This document shows, piece by piece, positions 42,952-54,805 of a stretch of 64,000 nucleotides of DNA. How positions within the stretch are numbered: the first letter of the stretch is position 1; every line of letters begins with the position of its first letter. This DNA is from Crocodylus rhombifer. Lineage: Eukaryota; Chordata; Crocodylia; Crocodylidae. A model generated the notes under the pieces. It had not been told where the DNA came from. It saw nothing but the letters and a program-made list of their open reading frames with translations, and made no database searches. The stretch covers positions 62,001-126,000 of the forward strand of contig JAVSML010000979.1 in assembly GCA_038503035.1 (NCBI GenBank). The letters run 5' to 3'. Made by a program: the position numbers and the translations under genes.

Positions 42952-45589
42952 CACCCAGTATCATCCTGGGTGCCCTGTATCATCCAGCTCGGAAGAATGG
43001 AGACCTTAATCTCCTCCAGCAAGTGAAAATCTGGCTAGGCTGGTATATGCTCATGTATACCTTGCCTCCAGCAGGTCATGGATCTGGTTGGGTAGATGAG
43101 GAGATTTATAGTGTTGCAACTCAACCAGTGCAAGATTCCAGTGGAAACACTCATTGTATAATGTATCCGGGTCCCAAACAAGCTGTAAGTCAAGGGAAGA
43201 CCTGGGAGGAAGCTGAGAGGAAGTGTTGTCACTTCCAACATGTGCAGTAAGTAGATGATTCATTGTTTCCAATTTACATGAGAAGGGAGGAAGAACCCAA
43301 GCAACAGGCTGGGGCAAAGTTGAAAAGTGGGAAAACTTATAGTAGGCTCCTCAAAGTAGTTTTGAACAAGCAAGGAAAGAATGCCCTCTTTTTTGTAACT
43401 TTTTGTCTGATCATTTTCCTTAGGAAATTAATGAACTTTTAGCATAATTAAAATGGCACCTGGCACCTTGTCTGCCTTTGTGTGACCAGGGAACATTTTT
43501 CTGTATTTGGGTACATTTTATAGTGCAGACCAGCTTTACATGTAAAGACCATGCCTTTTATAATTTAATTTAATACTTAGTATTTAGTCGTATCTGTTTT
43601 GCTTCTATTGTATTTCTGTAGTTGCTATTACGTGGAATTATTTTTTTTTTCAGTTGAGAAAATCTTGAGAAGTTTTCTATGTAGTATACTATCCAGGTTT
43701 TCTGGCATTGTTAAAGAATATTCGATTCTGATATTTATTTATGGTTATATAAAAATTAAGCTGTGATATAAACTTTTAATGAAAGACAGAAAAGTGTTTA
43801 CATTTTTGCATACAGTTTATAAAGGAAGTGGTTTAAAGATGTTTCCACATTACTGACATTAGGTTAGACGGTCAAAAGGTATGTGGCAATCAGTAAATAT
43901 TGTTCAGACATTTTTACTAGTTTATGTCTTGAGGCTGAATAAGTGCTGCCCATATTTCTTTCTTTTCAGTGTTTGCCTTGAAGCGAAATACAATTCTTCA
44001 ATTTTCAATCTTATATCCAAGTTAAGAAAAGTAGGTTAAATAGAGGTTTTCTAACAAAAGATATTGGCATGATTTGTCTTAGTCAACACTTGTAGTTAAA
44101 CCACATTAAACAATGGCTGAGGATCACTGATTTGGGTAGACATGAAATGATACAGTTCTATTTTGTTCCAGAGGGAGAACTGAAGAGGATTATACTTCCC
44201 ATTCCTTTTCATTTTTAGTTTGTAAACATTTTGGGGGCTCTGAACTCTTTCTTGCTCTCTATTTTACATAGTTCTGGCCTGATCCTGAGTGTGTCCATTG
44301 AAATGAAAATTAAAAAACAAATATGTAAAAGTAATACATTAGGCAAGGCTTTTATCCGCTGTTGCCATAGTTAATGGGAAGCATCATCCAATGGTCTACA
44401 AGACGAGTGCAATGACAACTTCTATATAATGTTATGTTTCTTATTCCCTTAAAGACTTCATGATTACTCCTATGCTGCTATTGGGAAAATGGGAATGGGA
44501 AGAGAACAAAACTCCCTGAAAAAAAATCATTATCTTCTCTTAAGATTTGCTTCTGTAATGATACCTGCAAAATCCAGCCTTGTGGTTTAATTATTCTTTT
44601 CCGTGCTATATTGTTTGTTAGCTATTATATGCAGTACTGCTTCTTTAACTGTGTGCCTCCTTAGATACAACGTTTACTTTTAGTTTGGTTTTCTATTCAG
44701 AACAATAAAGTCACCAGCCATGGCAGCTGTGTTGTGTGTGCTCTCTCTTTCCCCCTATATTAGGCTAATTCCCACCACTGTCAAGACACAAAGTTATAAC
44801 ATTAATTTTATTTTGTTTCCTGATTAAAAAGTAGCATGCATGAGATGGGCTGTTAATTTTTATGACACAACTAAACGTTTCTTAGAATGTGATTTCTACA
44901 TCAAAATATAACCATATTTTCAGACATATAACACTTGCCTTTCACCCCAAAGTCAGCTCCCCAAAATTGGGATGCATGTATTAAGCGAGAATTTCTGTCT
45001 GGGATGGAAGCACCCATGCTTTGAATCCTGCTCTATACTGCAGCAGCTGTGACGTATATTTAGGCAGCTAAAGGAGTCAATTGAGTAATGAGTATTGTTC
45101 TACATTCCACAGGTCTTAATGATCACTTTTTCTTTTTAATGGTCATGATGTTTCACTAATCAAGCTAACCTTTCTTAGGGCATGTTTTTCTGTCTGATGG
45201 CTGTCCCTGGTGTCTTTCCTCTGAAAACTCTTTAACTCTTTTCAAAATCATATATCCACCTATGGAGACCAGTCTTCAGCAGCAGCAGCAGTTTGATCTT
45301 TAGGCAAGCATGACAGGGTGGGTGAGTCCCCTGAAGGATAGACTCTACCCATGCTCTGAACAGCCATAATTCTGAAAAAACTCTTTTGTTTTTATTCTAC
45401 CTTGCAAAACCAAAGTGCATATTATAGTCTGGACCATGTTGTAAGTGAGAAAATATGGTATAGTGCACATGACTAATATATTTGAGTTACTCTGAACAAG
45501 CTGAAAACACAAAGTTTCAGTGTTAATGGTATTGGTGTTTTATCTGGATATATTACTGTAAGAAACAAATGTAAATTTTCACTCCTATT
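42952..45589. other. Longest stretch with no recognised repeat or gene
   Basis: About 2.6 kb, AT-rich. The overlapping frames at 42933-43317 on both strands show no domain. I recognise no transposon, so this is the part of the window most likely to be single-copy. Confidence 0.45.
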
Positions 45590-45722
45590 ACAGAGGAGAC
45601 TAGACCTTGCTGGGGTCACCTGACCCCCAGTTATCTTTTCTGCTTGGTGCAGGGGGATGGACCCAATGATCTTCCAAGGTCCCTTCTGGCCTTACAATCT
45701 AAGAATCTCTAAATCTATAGTG
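45590..45722 (+). mobile_element. CR1 3' UTR fragment (copy I)
   Basis: Only the last 130 bp of a CR1: CTTGCTGGGGTCACCTGACC (3'-UTR hairpin region), GATCTTCCAAGGTCCCTTC and the 8-mer-like terminus AATCTAAGAATCTCTAAATC. Confidence 0.85.
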
Positions 45723-46375
45723 TTTTCTATTTCCTCATCTTCTTCACTCTAAGGGTAGATTCCTGTTTCCCTTTGTGCATCCAAATGGCAGTTTTCAACC
45801 ATGTAAAGGGAGATTTTGGCACAGAAGTGAAAGAATTGATTGTGTTTCCCCTTCTTTATAGATTTATAAGCATATACATATAGATTAAGCACACGCATGC
45901 ACAGTCAGATGTGCATTGGATGAGCAGGTATGTGGCCACATACACATGCCAGTTTTGGACTCCCAGTTATGTAAGGACATCTCCTGCCCCACTCCCCATG
46001 GCCAGAACCTTAAGCCCTGCCGCTCCCAACCTTATCCCTTGTCCCCTCCAAGTGCTGCCAGTTGATTTTACCAGTAGTATTGGTGGATTTGGTGGTGAGA
46101 AAAATAGTTGTTGCAGTAGCTTTAAGGCAGATGTCTTGAGGGGGCCCTAAGTCAGCATCTGGTGTTGTGCCCCACTCACCCATCTCATTCACCCAGTACT
46201 GCTAGCTAGAAACCTAATGGATGTTGACAATAAAGAAGAAAGACCCTCTGCTGTTTTAAACCCTAATAGTTGCATAAGAAGCAGGAAACCTGAGGTTTTG
46301 GCTCCTTTGCCCAGAGAGATCAGAAGTGTTTCTCTCCAGCTTCTAAGCACAATTCTTTAATCACCACATGGGCAG
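45723..46375 (+). repeat. Composite old repeat, sister of 57055-57450
   Basis: Starts GGGTAGATTCCTGTTTCCCT, as the other copy starts GGGCAGAATTCTGTTTCC. Both then carry ATCCAAAT/ATTCAAAT, a AGATTTTGG/AGTTTTGG piece, CCTAATGGATG (46216) versus CCAATAGGTG, AAAGACCCTCTGCTGTTTTAAA versus AGAGGTCTTTCTAATGTG, and a final segment with AGCAGGAAACCTGAGG and CACAATTCTTTAATCACC. About 250 bp near 45890-46140 is extra in this copy. Confidence 0.5.
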
Positions 46376-46480
46376 GCAAAGTTTTTTGGGGCAGATCTTT
46401 TATTAGACCAACTAAATAGTTGGAAAAAAGTTCTTTGCAAGCTTTTGGGTACAAACACCCTTCGTCAGGCATAGGGAGAT
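46376..46480 (-). repeat. Dispersed repeat with CTGACGA-stem-AAAA motif
   Basis: The minus strand reads GCCTGACGAAGGGTGTTTGT, ACCCAAAAGCTTGCAAAG, CCAACTATTTAGTTGGTC, TAATAAAAGATCTG. The CTGACGA (46462-46468 on the plus strand), a perfect GGGT/ACCC stem and then AAAA give the same layout as the repeat at 29.44 kb. The CCAACTATTTAGTTGG palindrome follows. A well-known type of vertebrate dispersed repeat; I cannot name the family with certainty. Confidence 0.55.
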
Positions 46481-47282
46481 GCTACTGGTGTTATGTGTTC
46501 TCCAAGGTGGAAAAGAAGCTAATTTACAACATGCAGGTCTATGAAAATGCAAATAAGTGGAAGTTTGGAAGATATGACAGGAATGGGGAGAACGGAGGAA
46601 AATGTATGAAGGAATGGAAGTGGTAAGCTGTAGACAGGTTACCTGGAGTATCACCATCCAGTAATAACTACACCACATGTTAAACTTCACCTCTTTGGGG
46701 TAGATTTTGAGGCTGGCTACTGGGCACCCCCAGAGAGGGCCTCTGTGAGACTGGAGAGTATGAGGATCAGGGAGATGGGGCGTCTGTACATGAGAAGAGG
46801 GTTTAATTCTCCCTAACTTGAAGCAGTGTTTTTTTTTTTAAACACCACTTCAGTTGAGGGTGAAGTAAACCCCCGTGTCATGTACACCGGTGTCTGCCCA
46901 TCCTTACCTGCCTCCCCAGTGGCAGGGAGGAGATAGTGAGCAGTTTGTGGGCAGAGCAGTCCCTGAGATGCAGAGGGTTGGGGGGCAGGCATCCAGCTCG
47001 GGCAGTCCCGGGGGGCACCACAGTTACGGAGGAAAGCACCAGGCCCCTGCACAGCTAAAGCAGGCAGGCAGGCTCAGTTGGGGCAAGGGGAGGAGAAGAT
47101 CAGGATCACCACTTTTTTTCCGCCCCCTTCTGTGAAGCCTGCCTTCCTGGGCTCTTCCTGGGCTGTCTAGATGGGCTGCCTGCACAGCCCCTGAGGTGCA
47201 TAGAGCCAGATGCTTCCCTCCATGGCTGTAGGGTAGGAAACTAAAACTCCTTGGAGATGTCTTACTTTGCAGCTTCCCAAAG
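46481..47282. other. Gene-free sequence, GC-rich from about 46700
   Basis: 46821-46858 has a small hairpin (TTGAAGCAGTGTTT / AAACACCACTTCAG). The rest is GC-rich with frames on both strands and no known domain. It is possibly the interior of another decayed DNA element. Confidence 0.35.
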
Positions 47283-49181
47283 TATACCTCCTCTGCTCAG
47301 GCCTGTAGGGGGGCTGTCAGGAAAGCTAAAGCAGACATAGAGCTAGGACTAGCGTCCAAGATCAAAGATAATAAAAAGTCCTTTTTCAAATATATAGCGA
47401 GGATGAACAAGGCACTGGGAAATGGGGGCCCCTGCAAGATACACTGGGCAATCTGGTGGTTGTGCCAGAGGAGAAAACAGACCTCTTTAACCAATTCTTC
47501 ACCTCCATTTTCTTGTGCAGGGACTGGGACTTCCCCGCCATGATGCAAGATGGACTTGAGCAGAATGCCTCCAGACCTCAGCTTGGGGAGGACTAGGTTA
47601 GAGAGCTTCTGGAGGGGCTGAACATGTTCAAATTAGCGGGTCCAGATGCTGTCTACCCCAGGGTGTTGAGGGAGCTAGCAGGGGTTATTGCAGGGCCCTC
47701 AGCACAGCTTTACGAGCACTCATGGTGCTCGGGCCAGATGCCAGATGATTGGAAGATAGCCAACATGGTCCCCATCTTTAAAACAGGGAGGAGAGAGGAC
47801 CCGGGCAACTATAGGCCCGTCAGTCTTACCGCTATCCTTGGGAAACTCTTTGAGAAGATCCTCAAGGAGCACATCTGTGATGGGCCGGCTTCAGGGATGT
47901 TGCTCAAGGGCAACCAGCATGGTTTCATTAGGGACAGGTCATGTCGGACCAACCTGATTGGCCTTTTATGATCAGGTCACAAAGGCACTGGATGCAGGTG
48001 TTGCCATGGACGAAGTCTTTCTAGACTTCAGCAAGGCCTTTGACACGTCTCCCACCCCATCCTCATTAAAAAACTAGGCAACTGTGGCATTGATGCCTAC
48101 ACAGTCAGATGGATTGCAGATTGGCTGAAGGGTCGTACTCAGAGGGTGGTGGTGGATGGGTCGTATTCGACCTGGGGGGAAGTGGGCGGCAGAGTACCCC
48201 AGGGCTCGGTCCTTGGGCCTGTGCTGTTCAATTTCTTTATCAGCGATTTGGACAATGGGGTGAAATGCAACCTGTTTAAATTTGCTGATGATACCAAAAT
48301 TTGGGGTGAGGTGAGCATGCTAGTAGGGAGGGAAAGACTGCAGCAAGACCTGGATAGATTACAGGGGTGGGCTAACAAAAACATGATGTGTTTCAATACT
48401 GACAAGTGCAGGGTGCTGCACTTGAGCAGTAGTAACCAGCAGCACACTTATAGAATGGGAAACTCCCTTCTTGAGACCATGGAAGCAGAAAGGGATCTTG
48501 AAGTCATTATTGACTCCAAGATGAACATGGGCCGACAATGCGAGGTCAGGGTTGGCAGGGCTAACCGGACCTTGTCGTCCAACCACAGGTGCATCTCAAG
48601 TAGGGCCAAGGAGGTGATTCTCCCCCTGTATGCAATGCTGGTCAGGCCACAGCTGGAGTACTGCATCCAGTTCTGTGCGCCCCATTTCAGGAGCGATGTG
48701 GACAACATTGAGAGGGTCCAGAGGAGGGCAACCCACATGATCCGGGGACTACAGGGCAGACCCTACAATGAGAGATGGTGGGACCTGAACCTGTTCAGCC
48801 TTCACAAGAGAAGGCTGAGGGGGGACCTGGTGACCATCTATAAACTCACTAGGGGGGACCAGAAGGGTTTGGGAGAGACCTTGTTTCCTTTAGCGCCTCC
48901 TGGCATAACAAGGAATAACAGCCACAAGTTGTTGGAGAGTAGGTTTAGATTAGATTAGACATCTATAAGAACTACTTCATGGTTAGGGTGGCTAGGATCT
49001 GAAAACAACTTCCAAGGGAAGTAGTTCTGGCTCCTACCCTGGGGGTCTTTAAGAAGAAGCTTGATGCCTACCTGGTGGGAGTCATCTGAGCCAGTTTTTC
49101 TCCTGCTTAGGTCGGGGGTCGGACTTGAAGATCTACAAGCTCCCTTCTGACCCTACTTCTATGATTCCATGATTCTATGAA
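47283..49181 (+). mobile_element. CR1 LINE, 5'-truncated (copy J)
   Basis: Starts in the ORF2 linker (SSAQACRGAVRKAK-like, about 47285) and runs to a 3' end with ACTTCTATGATTCCATGATT and CTATGAAAG, classic CR1 8-mers. Intermediate age: long frames remain but with breaks. Confidence 0.92.
47624..48958 (+). pseudogene. CR1 reverse-transcriptase remnant of copy J
   Basis: The first frame, 47624-47971, covers the RT fingers: AGPDAVYPRVLRELAG, NMVPIFKTGRREDPGNYRPV and GNQHGFIRDRSCRTNL. Frameshifts follow at about 47960 and 48040. Between them VFLDFSKAFDT (motif A) is still readable near 48015-48047. The second frame, 48146-48958, has VPQGSVLGPVLF (motif B), KFADDTKIWG (motif C with both catalytic Asp residues), FNTDKCRVLHL, LEYCIQFCAPHF, RRATHMIRG and ends at RFRLD. 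At least two frameshifts; inactive, though its palm motifs are intact. Confidence 0.9.
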
Positions 49182-49925
49182 AGTCATTTTGCTACATCCT
49201 GAAGTCATTTAAGGCACATTACACTGCCAACTGTGCTACAATGGCTCGCATTAATATGCAATACACTGCAGAATGTGCAAACAACAATGCCATTAAAGTG
49301 TTGCAAAAGACATTTAACCCACTTTAAACCCACTTTATAGTGTTGTCTACAAGCACCCATAGGCCCTGACCTGTAGCCTGCTCCCAGTGGGTTAAAAATT
49401 TCCCTTTCCACTTCTTTCCATTCCTTTTATCCAATGACAATTATATAAGGGGCAGTGGCTCAGCCTCAAAAGGATTCATAAGAAAAGCACTAGATAATTC
49501 CTGGCATGTGACATGCTAGTTAGCAAACTACACGAGAAAGTCAGAGCCAGAGCAAGAAGCCCTCTCTGGGTGATGGGAGCCTAAACCCAGGTCTTTTGTT
49601 ATTAGGTAAATGCCTTAACCACCCAGCTCTTCAAACTAAAATATTGGAGTGCTCCTTTTTTTGGACTTACACTCAGATATGTACATACATGCCTGACCAA
49701 TGCATACCTAAACAAATATGCTTAGTCTATGCATGCCTACCTAGACTGGGCAAAGCCAAAGCTAAAATTGCTCAGGTATACAGATAAAAACTACCATTTA
49801 TGCACAGAAAAGGAAATAGAATTGAGTCCTAAGTTTCCACCTTCCAAGTAAGTTTTCTGAGATCCTTCTAGAATTCAGAATGTGCTTTATTGAAGAGAGA
49901 AAAAGCGTTACTATTTTGTGTATGT

Positions 49926-49928
<3 letters not shown>
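49182..49928. repeat. Gene-free region with possible SINE-like relic (49555-49632)
   Basis: GATGGGAGCCTAAACCCAGG, then TAAATGCCTTAACCACCCAG, matches the 'cctgaacccaggtct...taaccactgg' phrasing of the relics at 23.4, 46.3 and 57.4 kb. Nothing else is recognised. Confidence 0.35.
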
Positions 49929-49963
<35 letters not shown>

Positions 49964-49973
49964 NNNNNNNNNN

Positions 49974-50002
<29 letters not shown>
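49929..50002 (+). repeat. (CA)n microsatellite containing an assembly gap (49964-49973)
   Basis: Pure CA dinucleotides on both sides of a 10-N gap. The true length is unknown. Confidence 0.95.
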
Positions 50003-50004
<2 letters not shown>

Positions 50005-51899
50005 TAAGGTAGCTTAATTGCAAACCAGATTTGCAAATAAATCAATTTTAGGTCCATTTTATTCCATCAATTCTAGGTAGATTCTATTAATAGTTTGTTT
50101 GCTGATTTCAAGATTCTTTCTTACATAAGAGAATAGGACTTGATTTCTTTCAAGATTTTCAAAAGCTTCTTGAAATCAGCCTCTTTCAAAGTGAGTTGAG
50201 TTGAGAACTTCAGAGAACAGTACTTCCTTTTGAAAATGTTGGTCTCAGTTTGCACTTCTTTTTGGTAACTAAAGATTTTTATAACTCATAAATGCTTGGC
50301 ATGTCATAGATCTACCCTAAAATCTCAAGCTTATGTAACTTTACTTTTATTGAACATAAAAAGAAAATCTTTCTTAGAGGAAGACAGCTACAATTGCAGA
50401 CTTTCAATTACTTTCTGGTTATTTTACTGGAAAATGATGAAAGATGTATTTGTTCACTTCATTCTTAATGTGGATACAAGTTCAGAGCTGCTTAGTGATA
50501 AGTTACACTAGTTAGCTAGAAAAGCAGTTGGCATTGTTCTACTAATGCATGACCTTTTGTTTAATTGGTACATGGTTCGGAGTTCCTACTGTGTGTTAGT
50601 CCAACCCACAAAATTTCAAAAGTTCAATTTCTTTCAATTAAATATTTTACTGAGGCTTCCATATCAAATGCAGAGAATTTGACTTTTATTTTTGCGTTGT
50701 TAATACCTCTTGGAGCAAATAAACTTGTATTACTCGAAGTACAATGTCATCTTCTTTACGTATTTTCATATATCAAATAAATAAAGATATATTTAGTCCC
50801 ACTTGGGCAATAGTACTGGCATACATTTTAAATAATATTTATTACATCTTTTCTTGTTCTAGATCCATATCTTTTTAATAACTCAAATATGAAAGTGCAA
50901 TTAATGTTTAATATAGTTAGAAAATTAATCCTGTGGGGTTTTTTGAGCTCTTAACTTAGCTTTACCATACAGTACTACTAATAAAGATTGTGTACATTTT
51001 AGTACAGGTGTCAATTGTTTCTACACTCAGTCTATATCAAGTTATTTCAGTAATGTAAAATATACTTACATGACATATACTTACGCTTTTTGCCTATCTT
51101 GATAAGACCTCTTGCCCCAGTTAAAGCCTAATTAATTTATTCATGCTCAGCTCCTTGGTTCCTCAGTTCCAACAACACTCCAACTCCAACAATATTGTAT
51201 GCATAACTTATGGATGACAGTGATGATGGACAGCATTGACAGTGATGTCAAAAATTAAAATTGACTAAAAATTTTCTGTTATAAAGCTGCTTTTTGACTG
51301 TTTATAATATTGTTATGCTTTAATCATTTGAGTTGACATTTTTTCGCTTTCTGAGGAATGAAAAAAAACTTAACATATTTTTATTCATTTATGAAAATGA
51401 GGTTGGGGAAAAAATAATGTTTGTTCTACAATTTTGTTACCTATTTATTCCCACACTATGATTTGAAGAAATAAATTAAATTTGGAGAGGGGTTATAAGA
51501 TACTTGCATAAAATTTCACCCATACCAGGAAAAATTATTAGACTCTGAAACTTCTTTTTGGGTAGGCTCCTGAGAGGCTTGTTATTATTCAGTATTCTCC
51601 TGCAAAATGTTTCATCTTTAAGAAACATCATGCTACTCTGCCAATCATAATAAGTCTTCTCCAGCCTGAGTTTAGCAGAGCTTTTCCTTTAGTTGCTTTC
51701 CTTGCTTCCAGATGAAACTGTGGATCTGTTCACTAGAACAAAAAGAGGGACACTCTTCTGTGATCTCAGTCAAACCCCTTGGCCAAGCATATATTATCCA
51801 GCCCTAGATGCTTAGTGTTATAGAGGGGAACAGCTAGTTCCTGTGAGTTACAGTTAGCTCAAATACCAGAGCTCTATATTATGTATATAAAGGTTTAGG
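50003..51899. other. Gene-free AT-rich sequence
   Basis: About 1.9 kb without a supported gene or named repeat. Confidence 0.45.
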
Positions 51900-52300
51900 A
51901 ATCATAGAAAGTTGGGGTTGGAGGGGACTTCAGGAAGTCATATAGTCCAACCCCCTGCTCCAAAGCAGGACCATCCCCAACTAGATCAAGCCAGCCAAAG
52001 CTTTGTCTAGCCAGGTTTGAAAACCTCCAAGGATGGAGCTTCCACCACCTCTCTGGGTAATCTTTTGCAGTGTTATACTATCCTCCTAGTGAGAAAATTC
52101 TTCCTAACAGCTAACCTAAAATTCCCTTGCTGCAACTTGAGACCATTGCTCCTTGTTCTGTCATCTGCCACCACTGAGAACAGTCTATCTCCATCCTCTT
52201 TTGAACCCCCGCTTAGGGTAGTTCAAGGCTGCTATTAAGTCTTCTCTCAGTCTCCTCTTTTCTAGACTAAATTAGGTAGTTCCATCCGTCTTTCCTCATA
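51900..52300 (-). mobile_element. CR1 3'-end fragment (copy K), second subfamily
   Basis: Minus-strand tail. The plus strand begins AATCATAGAAAGTTGGGGTT and continues GGACTTCAGGAAGTCATATA, GTCCAACCCCCTGCTCCAAA, with ORF2 C-terminus toward 52300. The wording matches copies E and M. Its truncated 5' side directly abuts the foldback element at 52303. Confidence 0.9.
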
Positions 52301-52407
52301 AACAAAGATCCTGGTTTTCTCTGATAAAAATAAAAAATAAATCACCAAATTTCAGATTAAAGACATAAACCAAAATCTACATATTTCTGTGATTAAAATA
52401 AAATATC

Positions 52408-52440
<33 letters not shown>

Positions 52441-52441
<1 letters not shown>

Positions 52442-53109
52442 TAGTAAATTGCCTGTTAAGAATAATGGAGAGGAGGGGTGGTGGGGATGGAGCCCTGAAT
52501 CTGACCCTGTGCCCTCCCCCTCGCTCTAGGTCCAGCTCTGCTCATTTCCCCCCAACCCCGGTGGCTCTGGGTGGCTCTGGCTGCTGTGAGTCTGACCCCG
52601 CTCAACTGCACCCCCTACTGCCCCAGGTCCAGCCCCACTCCATCCCCCCACCCCTGAATGCTCCAGGTTTGGCCCAACTCCACTCAGCTCTTCACCCCTG
52701 CTGCTCTCTGTTTGGCCCCACTCCTTCCCACTGCTTCGATTCTGGCCCTACTCCATGCCTTTGTTCCGCATCCTCCTGGCCCACGTGCACCTCCATCCTT
52801 CCCTGCCTGCTGCTTCCCCCTCCCTGCTGGCTGCTCTGGGGGGAGTTGGGGCTGGGTGGCAGATGGGGTGCTGCCATCATGATCCCCCCTTCACCCTCAG
52901 GCAGGAAGGTGGGGGGGGAGCCCTGCTGCTCATGTGGTCAGGTCATGTTCACTGCCACCACAAACTTCCCCAGCAATGGTGCAAACTTGGGCATGCGCAG
53001 CCCAGGCCTTACGGCTAATCTCCCCCCACTGAGCAATGCAAGCTTAGTGGCTAAAAAGTGTTATGGAAAGATAGACACATAGACAGACTCACCTTTTATT
53101 ACTTTAGAA
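52441..53109 (-). mobile_element. Helitron-like non-autonomous element inside the foldback loop
   Basis: On the minus strand the 5' end reads TTCTAAAGTAATAAAAGG, close to the TCCTATATAATAAAAG start known for vertebrate (HeliBat-type) Helitrons. The 3' end reads AGGCAATTTACTAG followed by T. The CTAG terminus fits the Helitron CTRR rule, and a weak hairpin (CCATTATTCTTAACAGG) lies 7 nt before it. The insertion falls between A and T in a TA/CA tract, as Helitrons do, with no target duplication. No Rep/helicase is present. The interior includes a GC-rich minisatellite. Identification rests on the termini. Confidence 0.55.
52524..52770 (+). repeat. Degenerate minisatellite, unit about 40 bp
   Basis: Roughly six units of the form CTCTGGGTCCAGCCCCACTC plus CATCCCCCCACCCCTGCTG, with substitutions and length changes. 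The plus-strand frame of 205 codons across this region (52465-53082) is proline/serine-rich because of the repeat and is not a credible gene. Confidence 0.6.
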
Positions 53110-53175
53110 TATACAAAATGGTGTTTCATTTTTATCATGGAAAAATCTTTTTTTGGGTTGCTTTTTTTACTCAGG

Positions 53176-54619
53176 CTTGAGTGAGAACACTATTTCCCCT
53201 CCTACTCCCTTCTCCCCTCCTCCCACTGAATTCATCAGTAGGGCAAAGGAGAGGTTGAGTAGCAGTGTCCACCCCTGCTTCCATGTGGCTTTGAAGCCTA
53301 AGAGCTGAATGTTGCTGCTCATCCCCTCTTTTTCCATGCTTCTGAAATCAGTTGGGAGGGATGGAGGCATTGCATGGTGGTGGGTGCTGGTGCTCAGCCC
53401 TGGGCTCTGGAGCTGCATGCAAGCAGGGGCTCCAGACAGAATTTAGGCTGATCAGCTGCTATGCTCAGAGTTCATGGTAGATGCAAAGCTCTGGCAGGAG
53501 CTGTGCTGACATGCTGGTGAGCTCAGAGACTTCACTGCAGATGTGCTGCATGACTGAAGGAGGGTGAGGCCACATCACAGCACCCTTTTGGATTTGACAT
53601 TGTCCTTACTCTTCTTCTTTCCTGAGGATCTGTTGTTTCATGGTCACTGTCACCCAAATTGCCTTCAGCCTTTACATTCTTGGCCAAAGCCTAATGTTCA
53701 TTTTATATGCTTTCCTATGAAATACAGACACAAGATTTCCCTTGTAAGTGCAATATATGGTATAGCCTAGATTCACATTTCCAACTGACTTCCAAGAGTA
53801 AAAAAATATACACTATTCAAACACACTGTTTTCCTACTTGTTAATTATAATCCTGTTTACTAATTAAGTGAATGACCTCAGAGTCCTGACAAGTCATGGT
53901 CTTTGTTCAGGTCTACACATGGAAGTTAAAAACAAATATCATGAAGGCTTTGGAGAAGAGATAAAAAATGTTTTCTCACCACAAGAGATGCGCACATACA
54001 GATAAAATAAGACAATGCTTTTAGGTGGCTTTCCCTGCATGAGCTTCCTCATCATACTCTTTTCAGTCACAATCCTCTAAAGTATGCAGGATCCTTCCTC
54101 TCCTTCCCATGAATTTTGCCCCATTTCATTTATGAAGACAGTTGCCTTCTTCTGTTTTCTTTTCTCACTCTCTTTAATAGCTGGTAAACCACCCCTTCAC
54201 ACCATGACTTCAACTCTTCTTGTCAGGTGATGCATTAGTCAGTCTTACTGTACTTACTGTTCCTTTCCTAGACTGCTTCCCCTACATCAAACCCTTCATG
54301 CTTTAATCTAGTTAATTGCTACCTCTTTCATCAATGGAGTTTTCAACTAAACTGGGGGCTAATTAGATTTTATAGTTTCTTAGCTCTATGTCATAATTCC
54401 TTGGAATATCATCCCAAAGTGGAAGACAAAATAAAAAAGAGAAGACAAACAAATCTTGTATTCAGAGTTTGATGTCTAACACAAATACAGAGTTTCCAGT
54501 ATGAAAAAAGAATTGAAACTGTACACAGAAAATTTTTGAGATTGCCAGAGATGCACACAGTATTTATTAAATATGAAGAGATTTCAAGGATTGAAATGAT
54601 GTAGCAGAGAAATCTAACC
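53176..54619. other. Gene-free sequence
   Basis: About 1.4 kb with no supported feature. The frames at 53167-53418 and 54409-54759 have no recognised domain. Confidence 0.45.
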
Positions 54620-54760
54620 ATGCACCATGCACATGGCATAGTACAAGTAGTTACTACACCGTGCTTTAGTACTTCCAAAAGTATTAAAGTACTTTTTGGA
54701 AGTACTGAAGCATGGCACCACAGCAATGTCACCATACGGCAACATGTAGATAAGCCCAAA
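54620..54760. repeat. MITE-like hairpin
   Basis: Central hairpin CTTTAGTACTTCCAAAAGTA and TACTTTTTGGAAGTACTGAAG (about 54662-54708), extended by GTGC and GCATGGCAC. The right side ends CAACATGTAGATAAGCCC, similar to the ATCTACA ends of the MITE family. Confidence 0.55.
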
Positions 54761-54805
54761 GAGGATCAGATTTAATACTATAGGAAAAATCCTATAACTC
54801 TATTG

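Larger units (their letters stand above)
52303..53175. repeat. Long-arm foldback element with large insertion in the loop (copy H5)
   Basis: Left arm CAAAGATCCTGGTTTTCTCT to GTGATTAAAATAAAATATC; right arm GTGTTTCATTTTTATCATGG to TTTTTTACTCAGGC (shortened). Between them lie a (TA)n run (52410-52434) and a 669-bp GC-rich insertion. Arms match copies H2-H4. Confidence 0.75.

Noticed and set aside
42933..43317. 105-codon frame as an exon or small gene
   Set aside because: No domain and a competing frame on the other strand of similar length; no splice context that I can argue for.
52465..53082. 205-codon proline/serine-rich frame as a gene
   Set aside because: It spans a GC-rich minisatellite inside a Helitron-like insertion. 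The composition explains the absence of stops.
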